The notes: a model not told the origin generated them from the sequence alone. A stretch of 64,000 nt of DNA from Bdellovibrionales bacterium RIFOXYC1_FULL_37_79 (GCA_001770015.1 MEQB01000067.1:1-64000); one strand, 5' to 3'. Shown: positions 1 through 8,007, counted from the stretch's first letter. Translations and numbers: made by a program.

Positions 1-114
1 ATATCCAGTTAAACTTGAATAAATAAATCAAGTAACTGAAAACTTTGAATTATTGGGAATGATACATACTGCACAAGAATTCTAGATATATAATAGTCGA
101 ACCAGTGTCCATAA

Positions 115-146
115 AAAAGCCACCAAGTTTTGGTGGCTTTTTTTAT
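115..146. terminator. Rho-independent terminator, probably bidirectional
   Basis: A perfect 7-bp stem (GCCACCA / TGGTGGC) with a short AGTTT loop is preceded by a run of A and followed by a run of T, so it can work on either strand. It probably ends a gene lying left of the window and insulates the gene starting at 225. Confidence 0.85.
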
Positions 147-224
147 TCATCCGATTGTTAACAAATATAGCATAAATGACGATAATTAACTGTGCAGAAT
201 TATTTAGTTCTGATGAGAAAAAAT

Positions 225-1277
225 ATGACTAAATTAATAACTTTACTAGTACTTGCGCTGTGGATCAACCCTGAGTTATCTTATGCCCAGGGTAGAATGA
301 AAACATGTCTAGTAAATATATTAGCAGAAGCGACTGCCCAAAAGAAAAATGAACTTTTAAGAGAGGCTGTTGCCCGTCAGCTCGAATTTTCTGCCAGGCA
401 AACAGTGAGAAGTATTTTTCTATTGAGATCTGATTGGCAAAAATTAACTCTCTTTCCCATTAGTGGACCTATAGGTGTTGTAATGGATGGAATAGGGTTA
501 GCAAAAAGTGAAGGAAGCAAAAGCCTCTGGAAGCTTCCATTTCAAATGATTCATAAAGATGGAGGTGTGTTAGCAGGGGCAGTTATATTATCTTATGTCA
601 GACCTAGACTTATAGTTGAGCAAATTGATTTTGATAAAGGTACTAGTGAATACTATGACAAGCTTGGTAAAAAAGTTTATGTTTTTGCCTCAATCTTAGA
701 GGCAGGTGCTAGACTGGCATCGGTACCAAGATATGAGTTTTCAGAGAAATATGAAAAATATCCTAATACCCATTTTATTCAGGCCAATGGTTATGAGGAT
801 CTTAAAGAAAAGTTAATTGAAATTAAAAAGAACTATGGGAGTATTTATGGATTGGAGATATTTGGTCATGGAGCAATCGGTGAGTTGGAGGATATCGATA
901 TAAAGTCTTTGATAGGAAGTGGGCAATATTCGCCATTAACAAATGTATTTCTTCCTGGTGGGAAGATCATATTAACTAGTTGTTCTACAGGAGGGGGGGA
1001 GAGAGGCAAAAAATTTACTGAAGAGTTTGGAAAATTATTTTTGGACAAAGGAGGAAGAGTATACAGTTCAAAATTAACCATCAATTCAAGGCTATATGAA
1101 GCTTATCTTAAATCAAAAGGCTTACCTGACATAGCTACAAAAACAATGCTATCCATCAGCAGGAATACGGCGTTAAATTTCACTGTACCTGTTGAATTAC
1201 TTTCTCGTATTTTATCTCAAGTTGATGAAGTTCTTGTCTCCGAACCAGTAAGAATCACTGATATTCCTAGTCAATAA
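225..1277 (+). CDS. Secreted caspase-like (clan CD / DUF4347-like) protein
   Basis: Predicted exported protein of 350 aa. The frame is open from a GTG at 192, but the start at 225 gives a normal signal peptide (MTKLITLLVLAL...SYAQ), like several neighbours. Near residue 215 is a Phe-Gly-His-Gly motif after a hydrophobic strand. Near residue 253 is a Thr-Ser-Cys-Ser-Thr-Gly motif after a second hydrophobic strand (IILTSC). The order HG then SC about 40 residues later is the catalytic layout of clan CD peptidases (caspase, legumain, gingipain) and of DUF4347 domains. The N-terminal 190 residues match nothing I recognise. Peptidase activity is inferred from the dyad only. A possible -10 box (GATAAT) lies at 181-186. 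Two other proteins in this window share the dyad (starts 5845 and 28264). Confidence 0.7.
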   Translation: MTKLITLLVLALWINPELSYAQGRMKTCLVNILAEATAQKKNELLREAVARQLEFSARQTVRSIFLLRSDWQKLTLFPISGPIGVVMDGIGLAKSEGSKSLWKLPFQMIHKDGGVLAGAVILSYVRPRLIVEQIDFDKGTSEYYDKLGKKVYVFASILEAGARLASVPRYEFSEKYEKYPNTHFIQANGYEDLKEKLIEIKKNYGSIYGLEIFGHGAIGELEDIDIKSLIGSGQYSPLTNVFLPGGKIILTSCSTGGGERGKKFTEEFGKLFLDKGGRVYSSKLTINSRLYEAYLKSKGLPDIATKTMLSISRNTALNFTVPVELLSRILSQVDEVLVSEPVRITDIPSQ

Positions 1278-1283
1278 CGTGGT

Positions 1284-1305
1284 GAAACGTTGCCTGACAC
1301 GTTTC
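1284..1305 (+). terminator. Possible weak terminator hairpin
   Basis: Seven-bp arms GAAACGT and ACGTTTC flank an 8-nt loop just after the stop codon at 1277. The T-rich tail is poor, so this may be only a transcript-end hairpin. Confidence 0.4.
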
Positions 1306-1405
1306 TGTTATTAACCCAAATCCCCGAATAACTTTTTTCTTTTTGCCTAACCCCTGAGGGCATAAAACCTGGGAGGGATACTTGCGCCCATTTTTCCCAG
1401 TATTA

Positions 1406-1771
1406 TTAAATTTGTTTTATAAATTCCATATCTTCATCACCTGTAGACTTAACGATCATGCCACGATTAGTTTTTATATACATGACCTCTGCAACCGACT
1501 GATTGCCAGCTAAAATGTGAATAGTGACTGTGTCAGAAGAGCATGCTGCACTATAGCTCATTCCCTCAGATAATGCATGATTTTGCCCATCCAGGATTAC
1601 ATCCCTCTCTTCATTGTTGAGAATGTATACTCCGTCATTGTTTTTTTGCATAGATAAATTCATTCTCATTGTTCCGTTTTCAACAGCATAGCTTCCATTT
1701 AGGTCTGGGCATGCAAATGTTGAAAATGAAATAAGGTTTGTTAACACCAATCCAAGTAATAATTTCTTCAT
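1406..1771 (-). CDS. Small secreted protein, unknown family
   Basis: A 121-aa protein with a clear signal peptide (MKKLLLGLVLTN...STFA) and predicted cleavage just before Cys21. The mature part has two cysteines (CPDLNGSY and AACSSD), which could form a disulfide after export, and mostly beta-type sequence. CPDLNG followed by alternating polar and hydrophobic stretches recalls small lipocalin-like periplasmic proteins, but no family is recognised. It lies 36 bp downstream of the lipoprotein gene 1808-2464 on the same strand, so the two may form one transcript. A GGAG-type ribosome site lies just before the start. Confidence 0.7.
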   Translation of the reverse strand: MKKLLLGLVLTNLISFSTFACPDLNGSYAVENGTMRMNLSMQKNNDGVYILNNEERDVILDGQNHALSEGMSYSAACSSDTVTIHILAGNQSVAEVMYIKTNRGMIVKSTGDEDMEFIKQI

Positions 1772-1807
1772 AAGCTTACTCCTTTATAATGCAACTTTAA
1801 AAATTAG

Positions 1808-2464
1808 TTAGAGTGTAAGATTAGCAATTTCTTCTTGAAGTTTGAGTATTTCTTCGTAAATTTGTGGATCAAGGCTTGTTCCATTTTGCTTAGCCAATAA
1901 AACTTCTTCTTTTAATTGAGAAAGTCTATCATTGAGATCATTATATTTTTTCAAAAGTTCGGGACTAACATCGGTAACATCTTCTATCGCAAGTGAGGTA
2001 ATACCGTAGGGATTATGTACCGCATATCTAGTCAATCCTGTCATCTTACCTAGCTCGTAATATTCTGCGGTCGTCTCTGACAATTTCACTGAAAGTGTTT
2101 GCCAGTTTTTTAGATTGATTGCTTTGTAAGACACAATCCCTCGATCACTCAATAATAGAAGTTGAACTTTTGAATTTATACATACGGTATACGAGATATT
2201 GTTATCTAATTCACTTACAGCAAATATTATATTTTTTACATTACATTGTTCAGTGCCATCAGTTAAAAAATTTAAAGCGGTAACTTGAAGTAGGTGAACA
2301 TATTGTTTAGTCGTTGAACCTGACTGAGAGTTACTATTATCTGTTTTTAATTGAGATGAGATTTGAGAGCCTTGGGAGGGCGTGCTACTATTTGACTTAT
2401 CTTTGCAGCTAGCCACTAAAAACAATAATGATATTAAGACCAAAATATTTAAGCACTTCTTCAT
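1808..2464 (-). CDS. Putative lipoprotein with C-terminal coiled coil
   Basis: A 218-aa protein with a type II signal peptide ending in the lipobox LVASC, so the mature protein should be acylated on Cys20. A Ser/Thr/Gln/Asn-rich linker (about residues 24-52) follows. The middle section is probably beta-rich, with two further cysteines (EQCNV and TVCIN). The last 50 residues are charged with Leu/Ile spacing typical of a short coiled coil. Lys-Asp after the lipid Cys would favour inner-membrane retention in gamma-proteobacteria, but this rule is uncertain elsewhere. No family recognised. Confidence 0.7.
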   Translation of the reverse strand: MKKCLNILVLISLLFLVASCKDKSNSSTPSQGSQISSQLKTDNSNSQSGSTTKQYVHLLQVTALNFLTDGTEQCNVKNIIFAVSELDNNISYTVCINSKVQLLLLSDRGIVSYKAINLKNWQTLSVKLSETTAEYYELGKMTGLTRYAVHNPYGITSLAIEDVTDVSPELLKKYNDLNDRLSQLKEEVLLAKQNGTSLDPQIYEEILKLQEEIANLTL

Positions 2465-2858
2465 AATTTTTCTCTCAGTTAGATATCAGCTAATTTCCCT
2501 TTTCGTGTGAGATCACAGTTTGTTAATAATGTTTTTACAGAAATGTAACAGAAGCGACGACCCGGCGCAACAGTAGTCACAATGTCGGATAATATTTTCA
2601 ATACCAAGCGAATTTCCCTCGAGTGTCTTTTGAAATAATCAGCTACGAATAAAAAAGTTACTGGTATTGAAAGTTCAATTACTAAATTCAGATAGTTATA
2701 GTCAATTCAGAACTAGTGGATATTTTATGGAAGTTAAGTGATTGAATTTATATTCAAGAAATTATTTTAAAAATCCTCCATTTGGAAAAAAAATACATAT
2801 CAGTAAATATATTTTATTTTTCGTTCTTCTGGATTATTGTATCATCAATATAATTTGC
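2465..2858. other. Intergenic region with a long-spaced inverted repeat
   Basis: About 390 bp without a convincing gene separate the divergent lipoprotein (minus) and toxin-antitoxin operon (plus). It holds a perfect 11-bp inverted repeat, TTTCAATACCA at 2596-2606 and TGGTATTGAAA at 2662-2672, with 55 bp between the arms. A 61-codon frame at 2742-2927 lacks a ribosome site and runs over the toxin promoter, so it was not called. Confidence 0.5.
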
Positions 2859-2898
2859 GCCAACCGTGGTTGGCAAATTTACCAACTTGTGTTACACT
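2859..2898 (+). promoter_or_regulatory. Toxin-antitoxin promoter with overlapping operators
   Basis: A perfect 16-bp palindrome, GCCAACC-GT-GGTTGGC (2859-2874), covers a -35 box TTGGCA (2871-2876). A 16-bp spacer leads to a -10 box TACACT (2893-2898). A second inverted pair (GTTGG 2869-2873, CCAAC 2882-2886) shares one arm with the first and sits in the spacer. This places start of transcription near 2905, about 19 nt before the TTG start. The layout is typical of autoregulation by an antitoxin. Confidence 0.65.
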
Positions 2899-2923
2899 GG
2901 GGATGCTGGAAAGGGGAATTGAT

Positions 2924-3250
2924 TTGATTATAAGACCTGACGAACTAGAGATTATTGAAGCTAAAATTGAATTTAATATGAAAGAGTTTATGTCTCTAGA
3001 AGTTGATTTGAGTCATATTAATAAAAATGGTCGTTCTTGCTACAGTGTTTTAGAGGTAAAAAAAATAGTAGCTACTCTTATTGATGGATTGCTTCTTTCC
3101 CCTTCTGGAGAAAAAGAGTTTGGAGATGAATTTTGCTCCTATTTTGTAAAAACTGGTGAAGTAATGGAAAAGAAATTAAAACTAGTTTTTTGTATTTGTA
3201 GTGATAAACCAGATTGTATTGGAGTTATTACTCTTTATAATGTGAGGTAA
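2924..3250 (+). CDS. Putative toxin of a type II toxin-antitoxin pair
   Basis: I place the start at the TTG at 2924 (108 aa) because AAAGGGG lies 6-7 nt upstream and the predicted transcription start is near 2905. The longer frame from 2837 would run through the promoter. The protein has a two-part pattern: an Asn-Gly-Arg-Ser-Cys-Tyr-Ser segment followed by a helix, then two beta strands rich in Leu/Val (KLKLVFCICS and IGVITLY). The C-terminal strand pattern resembles small RNase toxins of the RelE or BrnT/DUF4258 type, but no catalytic residue can be assigned. The stop lies 2 nt before the antitoxin start, so translation is coupled. The toxin role is inferred mainly from context. Confidence 0.6.
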   Translation: MIIRPDELEIIEAKIEFNMKEFMSLEVDLSHINKNGRSCYSVLEVKKIVATLIDGLLLSPSGEKEFGDEFCSYFVKTGEVMEKKLKLVFCICSDKPDCIGVITLYNVR

Positions 3251-3252
3251 CA

Positions 3253-3531
3253 ATGAATCCTTATGAAATTGATATTGAAAAATTAAAAGAATCTGAAGAG
3301 ATTAAAGATGAAAAAGACTTTCTAAAATTAAAACTTGTCACTGAGTTCTTAAAGATTATTTCAACCATGAAAACGGATCAGGTTTTATTTCTTACCGGCC
3401 TTGATAAGTCAGACCTATCAAGGCTTCGATCATTCAACACAGAAAGGTTTACCATTGATAAAATTGTTGGTCTAATCGATGCGCTAGGATTTTCTACATC
3501 TGTTAAAGTAAAACTAAAAAAAGTTTCTTAA
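3253..3531 (+). CDS. XRE-type antitoxin / HTH repressor
   Basis: A 92-aa protein with a charged N-terminal helix, then a helix-turn-helix of the lambda-repressor type. The pattern is MKTDQVLFLTGLDKSDLSRL followed by FTIDKIVGLIDALG, characteristic of the HTH_37/HigA group that partners small RNase toxins. It follows the toxin gene with a 2-nt gap. It probably neutralises the toxin and binds the palindromes at 2859-2886. Unlike the usual XRE consensus, the first recognition position reads Thr-Asp-Gln-Val rather than Ser-Gln-x-Glu, but the fold signature is intact. Confidence 0.7.
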   Translation: MNPYEIDIEKLKESEEIKDEKDFLKLKLVTEFLKIISTMKTDQVLFLTGLDKSDLSRLRSFNTERFTIDKIVGLIDALGFSTSVKVKLKKVS

Positions 3532-3533
3532 TA

Positions 3534-3765
3534 TTATGAAGACTTCCTTGATTTATTTTTATTAAAAACTAACTCATCTAGGGGGGGATATATCTAACTT
3601 ATGAGCAATTTGAATAATATTTTCCAAGCTTTTTGGAATCACTCCATAAAGATAACCATGCAAAGTAGAGGGACTTATCTCAGTTAATTCAGATAATTTT
3701 TGTTGGGTAATTTTTTTTGATTCTAGGTAGGTAACTAAAGTTTTATTAAGTTGAATTTTTTTCAC
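3534..3765 (-). pseudogene. XRE-family regulator frameshifted in a C7 tract
   Basis: The open frame (GTG start at 3765, ending at 3574, 63 aa) encodes a textbook XRE helix-turn-helix: ITQQKLSELTEISPSTLHGYL, then IIQIAHKLDIS. It stops abruptly after SPPR within a run of seven C on the coding strand (forward G7 at 3581-3587). With six C the frame continues as SPLDELVFNKNKSRKSS and stops at 3534, three bases from the antitoxin stop. LDEL after this helix is the usual end of such regulators. The sequence therefore shows either a recent one-base insertion, a sequencing error, or a phase-variable tract. A GAGGAAGG ribosome site precedes the GTG start. Confidence 0.65.
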
Positions 3766-3860
3766 AAGTGCCTTCCTCTATAGAATTGGCCTTACCTGCT
3801 TTGATTTTACTTGTCTATTTGTCCAAAAAAACTGTAGGAATCTCTCCTTGAAATAAATAT

Positions 3861-3898
3861 AACTAAACTCTTAGTAGATAGCAACTAAGTTCTTAGTT
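3861..3898 (-). promoter_or_regulatory. Twin palindromic operator sites
   Basis: Two related 16-bp palindromes lie 22 bp apart, about two helical turns. They are AACTAAACTCTTAGTA at 3861-3876 and the perfect AACTAAGTTCTTAGTT at 3883-3898. They sit about 100-130 bp upstream of the XRE gene. They look like paired dimer-binding sites, most simply for that regulator. Which protein binds them is an inference. Confidence 0.5.
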
Positions 3899-4040
3899 GG
3901 AAAATATAGGCTAGGATTAAATTGATCAAGGAAGTACATTACACGCACTAAAACTGTCTATCATTCGGTTTATGCTGCAAGAAAAAAGCTCATTTCAAGA
4001 TTTTGAATTTAATTCTAGCAATTTTAACCGAACAATTATT

Positions 4041-4625
4041 TTATATGGAGAAAACATCATAAGGAATATTAAACGAAAGTCCAAATAACCCTGAAAGCTC
4101 TCTAAATTCATTACCGATGGATGAGCTACTATTTAAATCAACTGTTGGGATATATAAGGCTCCCAGCGATGCTTTGTTTTTCAGAAGATAGCTCACTTCA
4201 AGTTTAGCACTTGGAGCATCTCCTTCATATCCCCTCTCACTTGCAGCAGTTAGATTCGTGGACAGGTATAGGGATACGGAAACTTTGACCATGTCCAAAA
4301 AAGTATATGCAACATATGGCCCTATCATTTGACCGGAAATTACGTCGTTACCAAGGTTATTGTTGTACTGAGGATCGTACTTGGCTGAGAAGTGTCGATA
4401 AGCAAAGTCTAATCCGGCTTCAAAACCGCTGTAGGTTAAGCCTGTTTTAAGTCCCAGCCCGTACCCAGTAAGATCTCCATTTCCAGATGTGCTCGAAGCT
4501 CCCGAAGTATTTTGTCCACCGATCAAAAAATATTCCATATAAGGACCGGCCTGGAATTTAAAAGAGGCTTGGGCGGAAAAGGCCAGGAGTGTTGTAAGAA
4601 GAACTATGGGCAATAACTTTGTCAT
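4041..4625 (-). CDS. Predicted outer-membrane beta-barrel protein
   Basis: A 194-aa protein with a signal peptide (MTKLLPIVLLTTLLAFSAQA). The mature part is built of alternating hydrophobic and aromatic strands separated by Gly/Ser/Asn turns, for example AGPYMEYFLIGG, GLGLKTGLTYSG and AYRHFSAKY. This is the pattern of a small 8-strand OmpA/OmpW-like barrel. The C-terminus (LFGLSFNIPYDVFSI) ends in a hydrophobic residue rather than the usual Phe. No adjacent partner gene is evident. The barrel assignment rests on strand pattern and leader only. Confidence 0.65.
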   Translation of the reverse strand: MTKLLPIVLLTTLLAFSAQASFKFQAGPYMEYFLIGGQNTSGASSTSGNGDLTGYGLGLKTGLTYSGFEAGLDFAYRHFSAKYDPQYNNNLGNDVISGQMIGPYVAYTFLDMVKVSVSLYLSTNLTAASERGYEGDAPSAKLEVSYLLKNKASLGALYIPTVDLNSSSSIGNEFRELSGLFGLSFNIPYDVFSI

Positions 4626-4766
4626 AAATAACCCTCAATGATTTAAAAATATTTATCAAGCTGTGTGTACACAGAATATTCTCAATAATTCTTATGTCTT
4701 TGTCAAATCCAACTGGGTGTACTGGCTGTGCATATACATTCCATCCGCGGGAAGAAAAATTTTACT

Positions 4767-5165
4767 TTATTTTTTTACAATAAAAAACACCCTTTTATGA
4801 TTTTCAATGTTTTCGACTAAAAGTTTATTTTTAAATTTCATGTCAGAGTAGTATTCAATACTTTTAAAACCAGCTTTTCTCAATTGTGCTATAACTTCTT
4901 TCTCTGCTGGGAGATAAATTCCGCTTTGGATTTTATAAAGTTCATCTGTATCTTGAATCCAAAGCCCTCTATCCCAATTTGTTTGCAATGCCACAAGGGT
5001 GCTTAGGTCAAATAAAAAATACCCATTATTGCTTAGATGTTTTCTAATCGCCTTGAAGCAACTGCAAAGAGACTTGATGTTAGGCAAGTGATTTATAGAA
5101 TCAAAATTGTAGCAGATCAAATCAAATTTCCTAGGTAATTTCAACTTCTTTATTCTCCAAACCAA
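4767..5165 (-). pseudogene. Remnant of a class I SAM-dependent methyltransferase
   Basis: The 132-aa frame begins inside a methyltransferase fold. KFDLICYNFDSINHL matches the strand-4 region, GYFLFDLSTLVAL the next, and LRKAGFKSIEYYSD the C-terminal part. The N-terminal 80 or so residues with the glycine-rich SAM-binding motif I are missing. The segment between the central strand and the AGF motif is also much too short. Bases 5166-5476 upstream contain no recognisable missing part in any frame. It is therefore almost certainly a non-functional fragment with both 5' and internal deletions. Confidence 0.6.
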
Positions 5166-5476
5166 TTAAAAAAATTGTTTATTTATTTTTATGAAAATAC
5201 ATTGAGATTGTTGTTCTATTCGCACTACTTCTGGTAGCACTAATATTTACGACCTCCATGTCATAAATAAATGAGTACTGGAGTAAATATATCAGGTTTG
5301 AGTAATTATAATTGTTGTTAGACAGGCAAATTCGACGCCACTTGGCCACTATAATTAACGATGATTTCATGTATGTAATACTTGAACTTCCTTCTAAAGA
5401 TATGAACAATAATTGCCTATTAATATTTTATACGACGATAATTTCTATAAATTAAAAAAATTACGATAAATAACTC
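5166..5476. other. Intergenic region; possible promoter for the downstream pair
   Basis: No gene is recognised. A plausible plus-strand promoter (TTGCCT 5413-5418, 18-bp spacer, GATAAT 5437-5442) lies 35-65 bp before the small secreted protein gene at 5477. A minus-strand frame at 5179-5409 has no coding character or ribosome site. Confidence 0.4.
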
Positions 5477-5857
5477 ATGAAGTTTTTTTTTATTATTGTA
5501 TTTTTTTTTATTGTTTCAGCAGGAGCGGAAACAAAATATCCCCTAAAATGTGGTGACTACGAAATATTTTCTAAGGCAATTCAAAAACGATCTAATGATC
5601 GCCTGATTATAGAAATAATTCTAAATCCACAAAGTTACTCTAAAACTAAATTGATTTTAGAAAATCAAATCAGTGTTTTTCAAAATCAAATTTTTAAAAA
5701 ACATGTTTGGGTTAAATTAAATGTAGAATTACAAAAATCCAAAGGACCTTATGTATTTATGGGAAATATTAATACCATACAATATTATCCTCAAGCTATC
5801 GTTAGTAAAATTGATAGTTTTGTGCATGTAATTAAGGAAAAGGAATGTGGCAGATAG
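5477..5857 (+). CDS. Small secreted protein paired with caspase-like peptidase
   Basis: A 126-aa protein with a very hydrophobic signal peptide (MKFFFIIVFFFIVSAGA). The mature part has a Cys near each end (LKCGDYEIF and KEKECGR), compatible with one disulfide, and mixed helix/strand sequence. Its 3' end overlaps the start of the 483-aa gene by 13 nt, so the two are almost surely co-translated. An inhibitor, propeptide or chaperone role for the peptidase-like partner is possible but purely contextual. No family recognised. Confidence 0.65.
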   Translation: MKFFFIIVFFFIVSAGAETKYPLKCGDYEIFSKAIQKRSNDRLIIEIILNPQSYSKTKLILENQISVFQNQIFKKHVWVKLNVELQKSKGPYVFMGNINTIQYYPQAIVSKIDSFVHVIKEKECGR

Positions 5858-7296
5858 TTCTGATACTATTATTATTTTTAACATCAAATTTAGTTGAAGC
5901 TAAAAAAATTGCTGTACTAATGGGAGGTTCATCTTTAGCGGAATGGGATAACGATTTATTTTTATGGAGAATGGAACAGTCATCTCATCGATTAACAAAT
6001 CGTGGTTGGGATGTAAAAATTTTATTCGGCAATAAAAACACAGATATCGATGGTTGGAAACGCTTTCCGGCAAATTCCCGAGGAGTTGCACCAGGGTCTC
6101 CGGCCAGTTGGATGTCACCCGACAATTATAATAAACAAATCGATAGTATTATATCTAATGGAGTGGGGCCGAGTGATAGTATAGAAATACAAATGAATGC
6201 ACATGGAGCCACTGTTCTTGGTAAACATTTTTCGGCTTGGCAGTTATGGCAAGATAACCCTGCGTATAATTATACTACAGCAATGATTCTTACTCTAGTT
6301 AAACCAACAGTGGGAATTCTTGGTCCCAAAATTGAAGATTTATTAAAGACAGGTGCAAAAGTTCATCTGGATATTTATTCTTGTTATAGTGGCGAAGTTT
6401 TGGATGATATGAGTGAACTTGTAAAAAAATATAAAGGACAATTGTGTATAACTGCTGGAACAACCGGAGATGGAGTCCAAGATGAACGTGGAGATTTCTA
6501 CTCCTTTATTCCTGAAAATCCTCATAGTAGAGTTTCTGTTCTTGATCAATTTTACACTTCAAAGAACCCCGATGCTCAAATTTCATCGTTGCCAAGTTTC
6601 CAAAAATTTATTGAAAACTCTCTCGCGCCCGACAAAGAATTTTATCAAATTAAATGTTCTGATATTATGAATTCTAGCTTGCCAAATCAATTCCTCCAAA
6701 CTTATTCGTCAATTGTATTAAAAATAGGAGATGGGCAGAAAAATATTGAAATGAAAAAGCTTTCAAAGTTGGATCGATTGTGTACAAAAGATTATCAACA
6801 AAAATTACTCATTACAGTTAATCACAAACTTTCTGAACTGAAAAATAAATTTAACTTTTCAATATCGGTACCCCAAAATGAAGAAAATCTCCATTTTGCA
6901 TTATTTATGAGTGACTGTTTGCCCAGCGATGATGTCTGTGACTGGAATAAAGAAGAACTCACAAAAAAAGGATATCCCACAACATACTCTTTTTTTGATA
7001 TTGCCAGTTTACTTGATAGTAAGATTAATTATGAGTATGCAAAGATGGCCAAGAGAAAATTATTTTCTTTAATAAATCTAGACCCAAACACTTCAAATGC
7101 GTTCCAGCAATTTATGAAAGAATGGAAGGAGATAAAAGATTTTGTTGATGTCGAAAGTTGCGATAAAAATAAAGTTAATCAATTAAAGATACTTCTTAGG
7201 CAAAATTTATTGTTAGAAGAAAAACAGAAAAATCTTAATTCACCCGATACCTTAGATTCAAAGCTGTCTAAGGCATGTTCAAGTTTTTACTATTAA
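5845..7296 (+). CDS. Secreted caspase-like (clan CD, legumain-like) cysteine peptidase
   Basis: A 483-aa exported protein with signal peptide MWQIVLILLLFLTSNLVEA. The first strand of the fold (KKIAVLMGGSS) directly follows the leader, as in C13/C14 peptidases. Catalytic candidates are His120 in the Met-Asn-Ala-His-Gly motif and Cys180 in VHLDIYSCYSGEV. The form hydrophobic strand, Ser-Cys-Tyr-Ser-Gly is close to legumain/caspase active sites. A third core strand (LCITAGTTGDG) follows, as expected. The C-terminal 230 residues contain several cysteines (for example SDCLPSDDVCDW and VESCDKN) and helices of unknown role. It overlaps the preceding small secreted protein gene. Confidence 0.75.
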   Translation: MWQIVLILLLFLTSNLVEAKKIAVLMGGSSLAEWDNDLFLWRMEQSSHRLTNRGWDVKILFGNKNTDIDGWKRFPANSRGVAPGSPASWMSPDNYNKQIDSIISNGVGPSDSIEIQMNAHGATVLGKHFSAWQLWQDNPAYNYTTAMILTLVKPTVGILGPKIEDLLKTGAKVHLDIYSCYSGEVLDDMSELVKKYKGQLCITAGTTGDGVQDERGDFYSFIPENPHSRVSVLDQFYTSKNPDAQISSLPSFQKFIENSLAPDKEFYQIKCSDIMNSSLPNQFLQTYSSIVLKIGDGQKNIEMKKLSKLDRLCTKDYQQKLLITVNHKLSELKNKFNFSISVPQNEENLHFALFMSDCLPSDDVCDWNKEELTKKGYPTTYSFFDIASLLDSKINYEYAKMAKRKLFSLINLDPNTSNAFQQFMKEWKEIKDFVDVESCDKNKVNQLKILLRQNLLLEEKQKNLNSPDTLDSKLSKACSSFYY

Positions 7297-7326
7297 ATAA
7301 TTTCAACTTTAAAAGCAAAACGTTCA

Positions 7327-7839
7327 TATGTTGAATGGGACATTTTTATTACGAAATTTCCAGTGCAATGTTATAAACAAAGGAAGTCAAATTATAAAAA
7401 TTAAGCTTGAAGTTGATACCATCCCTCCTGAAAATTTTGATTTGAGGTGAGAGATTTATATCGTCCGATTCCTTTTCAAGTAAAAACAATGCCTTTTTCT
7501 GATTTATTTGCGGCGAAAGTTCATGCTGTTCTTGCAAGAGGGTGGGAATCTAGAGTCAAAGGAAGAGATTTTTTTGATTATCTTTGGTATTTAGGACAAA
7601 AATCTCTCCATCTTAAACATCTTGAGCCTCGCTTAGTTCAAAGTGGAGGTTGGAATAAAAAAGAAGTTCTTACTAAAGAAAAATGTTAGAAACTTCTAAA
7701 CGATAAATTTGAAAGTTTTGACGTTAAGCAAACAAAAAAAGATGTCTCACCATTTTTAAAACAAAAAGAAAGAGAGTCTTTGGAAGTATGGACCAACAAG
7801 TTTTTTATCGGAACAATTAAGAAGCTGACTTTCATTTAA
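7327..7839 (+). pseudogene. Decayed AbiEii/AbiGii-type nucleotidyltransferase toxin
   Basis: Three fragments in two frames reconstruct the C-terminal half of an AbiEii toxin. The first (about 7327-7447) reads ...IIKIKLEVDTIPPENFDL. After a frameshift, the second reads EVRDLYRPIPFQVKTMPFSDLFAAKVHAVLARGW and RVKGRDFFDYLWYL (shown in parts). An in-frame TAG at 7687-7689 interrupts it, and KLLNDKFESFDV, KKDVSPFL and LEVWTNKFF follow to 7839. The order matches the family: IKLEID, PF.VK, DLFA.K.HA, GRD.YD, Dv.pF. The N-terminal nucleotidyltransferase motif and any AbiEi antitoxin are absent. One frameshift and one stop make it non-functional. Confidence 0.75.
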
Positions 7840-7960
7840 CGGTTATTTGTTAATTAATGTGTGAACGAACAAATTATTTGAAATGATACCTCACCCCCTA
7901 TGAGGAAGCAACAAATCACGCTCAATTGCTCCCATTGCCTTATAGTTCAGAATTTACACA

Positions 7961-7992
7961 AAGCCCTCGGTTTGATTGATCGAGGGCCTTTT
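7961..7992. terminator. Rho-independent terminator
   Basis: A 7-bp GC-rich stem, GCCCTCG / CGAGGGC, with an 11-nt loop is followed by CTTTT on the plus strand and preceded by AAA. It could end the AbiEii-type gene on the plus strand and the minus-strand remnant at 8008-8142. Confidence 0.7.
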
Positions 7993-8007
7993 AATATACG
8001 CCTTTTA

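Noticed and set aside
61-115. tRNA-like TTCGA segment near the left edge
   Set aside because: No acceptor or anticodon stem can be built around it on either strand.
2742-2927. 61-codon plus-strand frame
   Set aside because: It runs across the toxin-antitoxin promoter and operators and has no ribosome site.
5179-5409. 76-codon minus-strand frame before the methyltransferase remnant
   Set aside because: Composition is not protein-like and it does not supply the missing SAM-binding motif.
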